Translations under genes and position numbers: made by a program
Notes under the pieces: generated by a model
The model's input: the letters and a program-made list of their open reading frames with translations, nothing else
What the model was told of the DNA's origin: nothing
Database searches by the model: none
Source of the DNA: JBQCHF01 sp051953655
Lineage (GTDB): Bacteria > Actinomycetota > Actinomycetes > Motilibacterales > Motilibacteraceae
Direction: 5' to 3'
Assembly (NCBI GenBank): GCA_051953655.1
Contig: JBQCIO010000184.1
Location: 1-13,805 of the forward strand
DNA length: 13,805 nt
In this document: positions 9,004-13,805 of the stretch, one piece after another
How the letters are laid out: the number at the start of each line of letters is the position of its first letter
How positions within the stretch are numbered: the stretch's first letter is position 1

Positions 9004-9330
9004 CGACCTCAACCCTCCCCGTCCGTCCCGTCAGTGAGTGCGGGAGCGCAGCGGAGGCTCACAGCATGATCGCCACGATTCGGAGAACTCGGTCAATTGG
9101 TGCGAGCCTCGGTGGGTGCCGAGGTGCGAGGGGTGCCGCTCGGCGGTCGAGCCGCGCTGTGACACGTCGGCCCGAAGGTGGTCACCGCGCTGCTGGTGCC
9201 GCTGAGGCCGGGTCCGGGACGTCGAGCCTCCGGAGGTAGCGCGCGACGTCTGCGCCGCCCGCGTAGGCTCCGTGTCGGTCGAGCGCGGCACCGCCCCGAC
9301 CCGCCCGCGTCCCACGCCCAGGAGGCCCCC
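9004..9330. other. Intergenic region between two divergent small genes
   Basis: No convincing gene is visible in these 327 bases; open frames here are GC-rich shadows. The region holds the ribosome-binding site and candidate promoter of the minus-strand secreted-protein gene, and the AGGAGG site of the DLW-39 gene at 9320-9325. TAGGCT at 9264-9269 is a possible -10 for the DLW-39 gene but has no matching -35. A small inverted repeat CCTCGG/CCGAGG lies at 9107-9124. Confidence 0.6.
9066..9096 (-). promoter_or_regulatory. Candidate promoter of the secreted-protein gene
   Basis: On the minus strand TTGACC (9091-9096) is a near-consensus -35 and GATCAT (9066-9071) a plausible -10, with a 19-nt spacer that is slightly long. 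The start codon is about 60 nt further on. A consensus-like -35 is uncommon in such GC-rich DNA, which supports the call. Confidence 0.4.
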
Positions 9331-9456
9331 GTGAAGAAGCTGCTCGCCGTGGCCGCTGCCGTCGGCGGTGTCCTGGTCTACCGGAAGGTGCAGAAGGACA
9401 AGGCCGAGCAGGCGCTGTGGGCCGAGGCCACGGACCCGATCAGCCCGGCCCGCTGA
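9331..9456 (+). CDS. DLW-39 family small protein (41 residues)
   Basis: This tiny actinobacterial protein reads MKKLLAVAAAVGGVLVYRKV then QKDKAEQALWAEATDPISPA. It has a basic start, one membrane-spanning or signal-like hydrophobic stretch (4-17), a charged linker YRKVQKDKAEQ and the family's LWAEATDP motif. Most members have Asp before Leu-Trp, giving the family its name; here it is Ala. GTG at 9331 is preceded by AGGAGG (9320-9325) with a 5-nt spacer; the open frame upstream is not protein-like. It sits 74 nt before tRNA-Ala, the typical place for this family. Function is unknown; a single-pass membrane anchor is inferred. The length and motif make it very probably a real gene. Confidence 0.88.
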   Translation: MKKLLAVAAAVGGVLVYRKVQKDKAEQALWAEATDPISPAR

Positions 9457-9496
9457 GCCGGCCGAACTCACCCGCGCGACCCCCCGGGAGGTCGCG

Positions 9497-9502
9497 TACC
9501 CT
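9497..9502 (+). promoter_or_regulatory. Candidate -10 element (TACCCT) of the tRNA-Ala gene
   Basis: TACCCT sits in GTACCCTG (9496-9503), identical to the box before tRNA-Ile. The tRNA 5' end is 28 nt further, and the leader between can fold through CGGCGC/GCGCCG arms. No clear -35 is seen. Confidence 0.4.
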
Positions 9503-9530
9503 GATCGGCGCGCCCTGCGGGGCGCCGCCC

Positions 9531-9606
9531 GGGGGCGTAGCTCAACTGGCAGAGCACCGCCTTTGCAAGGCGGGGGTTAGGGGTTCGAGTCCCCTCGTCT
9601 CCACCA
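9531..9606 (+). tRNA. tRNA-Ala (anticodon TGC)
   Basis: The 76-nt gene includes an encoded CCA at 9604-9606. Acceptor GGGGGCG (9531-9537) pairs with CGTCTCC (9596-9602) with two G-U pairs; D-arm GCTC/GAGC; anticodon stem CCGCC/GGCGG with loop TTTGCAA and anticodon TGC at 9564-9566; T-arm AGGGG/CCCCT with loop TTCGAGT. Unlike the tRNA-Ile gene, CCA is present in the DNA. Confidence 0.97.
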
Positions 9607-9794
9607 TCTGTCGCGACCACCTGTCTCCACGCAGGCGGCGTGAGGCGTGCGCGTACCCAGCCCGACCGGCGACAGTCCGGACCCCCCGGCAGCGACCAAG
9701 GGCCCTGGCCTTCCCGTCCGCACGGCCGCCAGCCTCGCAGGGGGCGGACGGGTCGCCGGGCAGAGTCGCCGAACCGAGTCGGTGGGTGAGGACC

Positions 9795-10082
9795 ATGGTG
9801 CAGCGCAGTCCGGGCACGGCGACGAGCGGCACGGCGCAGGCCTCGGGCCGGCGGGTCGGTGGCGGCGCGATCGCTGGGCTCACCGGGGTGGGGGTCCTGC
9901 TCATCTTCATGATCCAGAACACCCAGGACGTGACCCTCCACTTCCTGGTCTGGAGCTTCACCTGGCCGTTGTGGCTGTTCACCGTCGTCATGGCGGTGGT
10001 CGGCGCGCTGACCTGGGTCGGGGCCGGGGTCGTGCGGCGGCACCGCCGGCGTGTCGGCCGCCGCGCCGAACGCTCCGGATGA
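9795..10082 (+). CDS. LapA-domain (DUF1049) small membrane protein
   Basis: This 95-residue protein has a short polar N-terminus, membrane helix one at about 22-40 (AIAGLTGVGVLLIFMI), the family hallmark QNTQDVTLHFLVWSF (41-55), membrane helix two at about 56-80, and a very basic cytoplasmic tail RRHRRRVGRR. That order matches the LapA domain; in E. coli LapA works in lipopolysaccharide assembly, but actinobacteria lack LPS, so the role here is unknown. ATG at 9795 is chosen because the domain is complete from it and the upstream frame is tRNA and spacer sequence; the binding site is weak (GTGAGGACC). GTG at 9786 is an alternative. The stop overlaps the hydrolase start by ATGA. The 188-bp gap after tRNA-Ala holds no gene. 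Confidence 0.88.
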   Translation: MVQRSPGTATSGTAQASGRRVGGGAIAGLTGVGVLLIFMIQNTQDVTLHFLVWSFTWPLWLFTVVMAVVGALTWVGAGVVRRHRRRVGRRAERSG

Positions 10083-11017
10083 CGGCACGGCCGCTGGTGC
10101 GCACCGGCGAGGCGCTGATCCACGGACACCGGGTCGCCTACCGGGAGGCGGGTGACCGGCAGCGACCGCTGCTGCTGCTGGTCCACGGGATCACCGGCAG
10201 CAGCGACACCTGGGCACCGGTCATCCCGGCGCTGGCCGAGCACGCCTACGTCATCGCCCCTGACCTGCTGGGGCACGGCCGCTCGGACAAGCCGCCCGGC
10301 GACTACTCGCTCGGTGCCTTGGCGAGCGTCCTGCGCGACCTCCTCGAGCGGCTCGGTCACGACCGCGCGACCGTGGTCGGGCACTCCCTCGGCGGCGGCG
10401 TGGCCCTGCAGTTCGCCTACCAGTACTACGAGCACTGCGACCGGCTGGTCCTCGTCAGCAGCGGCGGGCTGGGTCGCGAGGTCAGCCTCGCGCTGCGGGC
10501 CGCCTCGCTCCCCGGCTCCGAGCTCGTGCTGCCGCTGATCGCCCACCGTCGGGTCCGCGACGCCGGCGCCTCGCTGTCCCGGTTGCTCGAGCGGTTGGCC
10601 GTGCCGGTGCGCCCGTCGCTGGTCGAGGTCGCTCGTGGGTACGGCACGCTGGCGGACCTGCCGGCCCGCTCCGCCTTCGTGCACACGCTGCGCAGCGTCG
10701 TCGGGCCCGGCGGCCAGCGGGTCAGCGGCACCGATCGGCTCTACCTCGCCGCCGTGCGCCCGACGCTCATCGTGTGGGGCGCGTCCGATGCCGTCATCCC
10801 GGTCTCCCACGCCCGCGCCGCGCACGAGGCGATCCCGTCGAGCAGGCTGGAGGTCTTCGAGCGCTCAGGCCACTTCCCGCACCAGGACGAGCCCACCCGC
10901 TTCGCCGAGCTGCTGCTGGAGTTCCTGCGGACCACCGAGCCTGCCGTGCTCGACCGGGCGATGCTGCGTCACCTGCTGGCCAGCAGAGACCGCCCCGCCG
11001 ACGACGAGGAGCCTTAG
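10079..11017 (+). CDS. Alpha/beta-fold hydrolase
   Basis: The 312-residue protein is a canonical single-domain alpha/beta hydrolase. The oxyanion motif LLVHGITGSSDTW has His36-Gly37, the DLLGHGRSDKP strand-loop follows, and the nucleophile elbow is GHSLGGG with Ser103. The acid is Asp237 in WGASDAVIP and the general base His265 in SGHFPHQDEP, completing a Ser-Asp-His triad. A cap region spans about 130-225. No signal peptide is seen, so it is probably cytoplasmic. Substrate cannot be told: esterases, epoxide hydrolases, lipases and dehalogenases share this layout, although the Ser nucleophile disfavours epoxide hydrolase and dehalogenase. Start ATG at 10079 overlaps the LapA gene by 4 nt, implying coupled translation. 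It converges on the MMPL gene with a 37-bp gap that shows no clear terminator hairpin. Confidence 0.92.
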   Translation: MTARPLVRTGEALIHGHRVAYREAGDRQRPLLLLVHGITGSSDTWAPVIPALAEHAYVIAPDLLGHGRSDKPPGDYSLGALASVLRDLLERLGHDRATVVGHSLGGGVALQFAYQYYEHCDRLVLVSSGGLGREVSLALRAASLPGSELVLPLIAHRRVRDAGASLSRLLERLAVPVRPSLVEVARGYGTLADLPARSAFVHTLRSVVGPGGQRVSGTDRLYLAAVRPTLIVWGASDAVIPVSHARAAHEAIPSSRLEVFERSGHFPHQDEPTRFAELLLEFLRTTEPAVLDRAMLRHLLASRDRPADDEEP

Positions 11018-11054
11018 CGGTCTCGTGTCGGGTGCTTGCTCGAGTCGGGCCTCT

Positions 11055-13421
11055 CTAGTCCAGGTGGACCTTCGGCAGCAGCCGGTCCAGCCAGCGCGGC
11101 AGCCACCAGTTGGCCGTGCCGCCGGCCACCTTCATCACCGCGGGCACGAGCAGCAGCCGGACCAGGGTGGCGTCCAGGACCACGGCGACGGCCAGGGCGA
11201 AGCCGAACTCCTTGAGCTCGAGGACGTCGGCCACCAGGAAGCAGCCGAAGACGGCGGCCATGATCAGGGCCGCGGCCGTGATCGGCCGGGCGGTGTGCTC
11301 GATCCCGTAGGCGACGGCGTCGTCGTTGTCGTGGCTGCGCAGCCACTGCTCCTGGATGCGGCTCATCAGGAAGACCTCGTAGTCCATCGACAGGCCGAAC
11401 AGCAGCGCGAACACCATGATCGGCAGGTAGGTCTGCACGTAGCCGACGCTGGTGAAGTCGAACAGCCCGGTCAGGTGGCCCTGCTGGAAGACCCAGGTGA
11501 CCAGCCCGAAGGCCGCCGCGGTGGCCAGCAGGTTCATCAGCACGGCCTTGGTCGGGATGAGCAGGCTGTGGAAGACCACCAGCAGGTAGCAGAAGGACAG
11601 GGCCAGCACGATGGTCATGACGACCGGCAGCTTGCCGAGGGTCTCGGCGGACAGGTCGGTGAACTGCGCCGTCGTTCCGCCGACCAGCATCTGCGGGCCG
11701 TTCGTGCCGGCGTAGGTCGGCACGATGTCCTCGCGCAGGTCCTTGACCAGCGCGGTCGCCTCGGTGGAGTCGATCGGTGCGCGCGAGACCACCGTCATCA
11801 GCGTGCTGTTGCCGCCCTGGTCGACGTCGACGAGGGAGGCCAGCAGCGACCGGGCCTGCGGGTCCTGCTCCAGGGCGGCGAGCGCCTGGGGGGTCACCTG
11901 GCCGGTGGTCTGGCGCAGCACGCTGGTGACCGAGTAGACCGCCGCCACCCGCTCGTCCCTGGACAGGGCCGTGGTCATCCGGTCGACCGCGGTGAGGTCC
12001 TGGGCGCTGAGCGGGCCGGAGCCCTGGTGGGTGGCGAGCACCTGCACCGGTGAGAGCAGGCCGGGGGTGAAGGAGCGGGCCAGGACCAGCTCGGCCTTCC
12101 CCGACGGGGTGTCGGAGATCGCCGAGATGCCGAGGTCGATGCCCAGCTTGAGCCCGAACGTCGGCAGGGCGAACACGATGAGCAGGGCGGCGGCCGGCAG
12201 CGCCAGCCACGGACGGTGCAGCACGGTGCGCGCCCACCTGCCCCAGACGGTGTTCTGCACCGTGCCGCCGCCCTCGTAGGCCTCGGGCGGCCGGAAGCGA
12301 CGGGGCAGCGACCAGCGGTTCATCCGCGGACCCAGGGCGGCGAGCAGCGCGGGCAGCATCGTCCATGCGGTGAGCAGGGTGCACAGCACGACGAGCACGG
12401 CGCCGACGGCGATGCCCTGGAAGATCGGGGCCTTGACGACGAACAGCGAGAACAGCGAGATCATCACGATCGTGCCGGAGAACAGGATGGTCCGGCCGCT
12501 GGTCCGCATCGCCACCCCGGTGGCGTGCACCGCCGGTTCGCGCTCGCCCGACTCCTCGGCCCGCACCAGCTCCTCGCGGAACCTGGTGATGACGAAGAGC
12601 GAGTAGTCGATCGAGATGCCCACCCCGATCATCGTGACGATCGAGAGCAGGAACGCGTCGAACGGCTTCCACACGGTGAGCAGCGACAGCACCCCGAAGG
12701 TGGCCAGCAGCGACACGATCGCCATGGCCAGCGGCACCGCCCCGGCCACCACCGCGCCGAGGGCGAACAGCAGCACGACGAAGGCGACCGGGATGCCGAT
12801 CGACTCCGCTCGCTCCACGTCGGCGTTCTCGACGTCGGTGAGGTCGTTGGCCGCCGGGGAGTAGCCGGTGAGGTAGGCCTGCACCGGCCCGCCGTCCGCG
12901 GCCCGGGTGACGGCGTCGGACAGGTCCTCGGCCCGCGCCGCCCGCTGCCGGTCGTCGCCGTTCAGGCCCAGCGAGGCGAGCGCGGCGTGGCCGTCGGCGG
13001 AGACCTGCCCCTGAGCGCCGGGGTCGGTGGGTCCGACCACGGTGACGACGCCCTCCTGGCCGCGCACCGCGGCCAGCACCCGGTCCACGGTCTGCCGGTA
13101 GCTCGGGTCCTGCACGGTGAGGGTCGCCGAGTCGAAGACGACGACGTCCTGCTCGGCCCCGGCGGCGGTGAAGTCGCGCTGGATCAGCTCGGCCACCCGG
13201 GCCGAGTCCGACCCGGTCACGCTGTAGTCCGCCGCGGTGAGCGAGCGCAGCAGGTGCGGGTAGGCGAGCACGGCCGTCACCAGCACGACGGCCCACACCG
13301 CCAGCACCCACCAGCGGTGCCGCGCCACCCAGGTGCCCCAGCGCGCGGCGTGGGAGGGGCGGCGCGGCGGTTGGGGTGGGGAGGGAGGCGGGCCGGGGCG
13401 GGTGGTCGGCGTCGTCGACAT
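11055..13421 (-). CDS. MMPL family (RND superfamily) transporter
   Basis: The 788-residue protein has the duplicated MMPL architecture. A Pro-rich cytoplasmic start is followed by one helix (WWVLAVWAVVLVTAVLAY), an external porter-like domain, five helices, a linker, then the same pattern again. Each half has the conserved proton-relay Asp-Tyr pair: GISIDYSLFVITRFREE with Asp272-Tyr273 and GLSMDYEVFLMSRIQEQW with Asp680-Tyr681. Twelve membrane helices are expected for the family. MMPL proteins export lipids, siderophores or drugs using the proton gradient; the substrate here cannot be read from sequence. ATG at 13421 is chosen because GGGAG lies 7 nt upstream and the protein then opens STTPTTRPGPPPSP; the frame continues open upstream but is Arg-rich and unlike protein. 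It is divergent from a MATE-type gene, with possible shared control from the repeats at 13493-13528. Confidence 0.93.
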   Translation of the reverse strand: MSTTPTTRPGPPPSPPQPPRRPSHAARWGTWVARHRWWVLAVWAVVLVTAVLAYPHLLRSLTAADYSVTGSDSARVAELIQRDFTAAGAEQDVVVFDSATLTVQDPSYRQTVDRVLAAVRGQEGVVTVVGPTDPGAQGQVSADGHAALASLGLNGDDRQRAARAEDLSDAVTRAADGGPVQAYLTGYSPAANDLTDVENADVERAESIGIPVAFVVLLFALGAVVAGAVPLAMAIVSLLATFGVLSLLTVWKPFDAFLLSIVTMIGVGISIDYSLFVITRFREELVRAEESGEREPAVHATGVAMRTSGRTILFSGTIVMISLFSLFVVKAPIFQGIAVGAVLVVLCTLLTAWTMLPALLAALGPRMNRWSLPRRFRPPEAYEGGGTVQNTVWGRWARTVLHRPWLALPAAALLIVFALPTFGLKLGIDLGISAISDTPSGKAELVLARSFTPGLLSPVQVLATHQGSGPLSAQDLTAVDRMTTALSRDERVAAVYSVTSVLRQTTGQVTPQALAALEQDPQARSLLASLVDVDQGGNSTLMTVVSRAPIDSTEATALVKDLREDIVPTYAGTNGPQMLVGGTTAQFTDLSAETLGKLPVVMTIVLALSFCYLLVVFHSLLIPTKAVLMNLLATAAAFGLVTWVFQQGHLTGLFDFTSVGYVQTYLPIMVFALLFGLSMDYEVFLMSRIQEQWLRSHDNDDAVAYGIEHTARPITAAALIMAAVFGCFLVADVLELKEFGFALAVAVVLDATLVRLLLVPAVMKVAGGTANWWLPRWLDRLLPKVHLD

Positions 13422-13492
13422 GGTGCGCTCCCGTGCGATCGACCTGTGCCGTCGTGGCCGCACACCGGTCGTCGCGCCCCGTGCCTCGCGCC

Positions 13493-13528
13493 CCTGTCCG
13501 GCCCCCTGTCCCGGGCGCTGTCCTGGAC
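13493..13528. repeat. Three 12-nt-periodic CTGTCC repeats upstream of the MMPL gene
   Basis: CCTGTCCGGCCC, CCTGTCCCGGGC and GCTGTCCTGGAC follow one another without gaps; CTGTCC, a G at position 9 and a C at position 12 are invariant. They lie 72-107 nt upstream of the MMPL start and about 170 nt upstream of the MATE start. The spacing of little more than one helical turn fits a regulator-binding array, but no regulator gene is in the window. Confidence 0.45.
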
Positions 13529-13582
13529 GACCGGCGTCGCGCCTGGATCTCGAGCGCCTCGACCGTCCCGCGGGCACCTCGC

Positions 13583-13593
13583 GCCGGACAGGG
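13583..13593. repeat. Inverted copy of the CTGTCC element
   Basis: GCCGGACAGGG is the exact reverse complement of CCCTGTCCGGC at 13492-13502, 80 nt away in the same divergent gap. An 11-bp exact match within 274 bp is uncommon but not impossible by chance. The rest of 13422-13695 shows only the two ribosome-binding sites. Confidence 0.4.
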
Positions 13594-13695
13594 CTCAACG
13601 ACCCGACTCGGTGTCCCGATCGGCGCTCCCGGCGGGCCCCGCAGCCGGGTGGGAGCATCGGCCCGACGACGAGGGTGACGGGGCGGGGAGGTCGG

Positions 13696-13805
13696 GTGCG
13701 GCTGCGGGACCGGCGCGACGGCGAGCTGGCGCGGCTCGCCGTGCCCGCGCTGGGGGCCCTGCTGGCCGAGCCGATGTTCCTGCTCGCCGACTCCGCGATC
13801 GTCGG
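13696..13805 (+). CDS. MATE family (DinF-like) efflux transporter, N-terminus only
   Basis: Only 36 full codons are inside the window. They read RLRDRRDGELARLAVPALGA and LLAEPMFLLADSAIVG, the characteristic first helix of MATE transporters, where the LAVPALGALLAEPMFLLADSAIVG region (residues 14-37) closely matches the DinF-like subgroup. MATE proteins export cationic compounds using sodium or proton gradients. GTG at 13696 has GGGGAGG (13685-13691) only 4 nt upstream; an in-frame GTG at 13675 is the alternative start and would add seven residues. The gene is divergent from the MMPL transporter. Confidence 0.8.
   Translation, partial: MRLRDRRDGELARLAVPALGALLAEPMFLLADSAIV

Noticed and set aside
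8116..9330. Integration of the secreted-protein gene at tRNA-Ile with an attachment-site duplication
   Set aside because: I looked for a second copy of the tRNA-Ile 3' segment (TTCAAGTCCACTTAGG) beyond the gene and saw none; no integrase is present. Lateral gain remains possible by another route.
9713..9752. Inverted repeat CCCGTCCGC/GCGGACGGG between tRNA-Ala and the LapA gene
   Set aside because: Only 9 bp with a 22-nt loop and no T tract; weaker than the two clear terminators and likely by chance at this GC content.
11018..11054. Terminator between the convergent hydrolase and MMPL genes
   Set aside because: No stem of useful length is visible in the 37-nt gap.
10635..12053. Large plus-strand frame running opposite the MMPL gene
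   Set aside because: Antisense shadow rich in Gln/Arg/Gly/His; the minus strand has unmistakable MMPL helices and Asp-Tyr motifs.

Overview
This is a high-GC actinobacterial chromosome segment just downstream of the replication origin. The order recF, DUF721/dciA-like, gyrB, gyrA, DUF3566 membrane protein, tRNA-Ile(GAU), DLW-39 family protein, tRNA-Ala(UGC) is the classic post-dnaN block of Actinomycetota. GTG/TTG starts, near-total G/C at third codon positions and the RecF and DciA sequence style suggest a Geodermatophilaceae-like or related soil actinobacterium. That placement is an inference from remembered family sequences, not a search.

Region 1-1096 holds the 3' part of recF, which carries an in-frame TAG near the window start, followed by an overlapping DUF721 gene. 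Region 1097-7986 is the gyrase block: gyrB, a 70-nt spacer with a GC hairpin, gyrA, and a small two-helix membrane protein that overlaps gyrA by ATGA. The main discovery is in gyrA. A 420-residue intein with a two-motif LAGLIDADG homing endonuclease sits between the catalytic tyrosine (Tyr128) and the following Thr, so no functional GyrA can exist before protein splicing.

Region 7987-9606 is the tRNA block. tRNA-Ile and tRNA-Ala are separated by a convergent, lower-GC gene for a small secreted cysteine-containing protein with its own terminator and candidate promoter, and by a 41-codon DLW-39 gene. The secreted gene looks like an accessory insertion in an otherwise conserved neighbourhood.

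Region 9607-13805 is ordinary envelope and housekeeping territory. A LapA-domain membrane protein is translationally coupled to an alpha/beta hydrolase. A convergent MMPL (RND) transporter follows, and divergent from it the start of a MATE-type efflux gene runs off the window. The 274-bp gap between the two transporter genes carries a three-copy, 12-nt-periodic CTGTCC repeat and a distant inverted copy, a candidate operator array.
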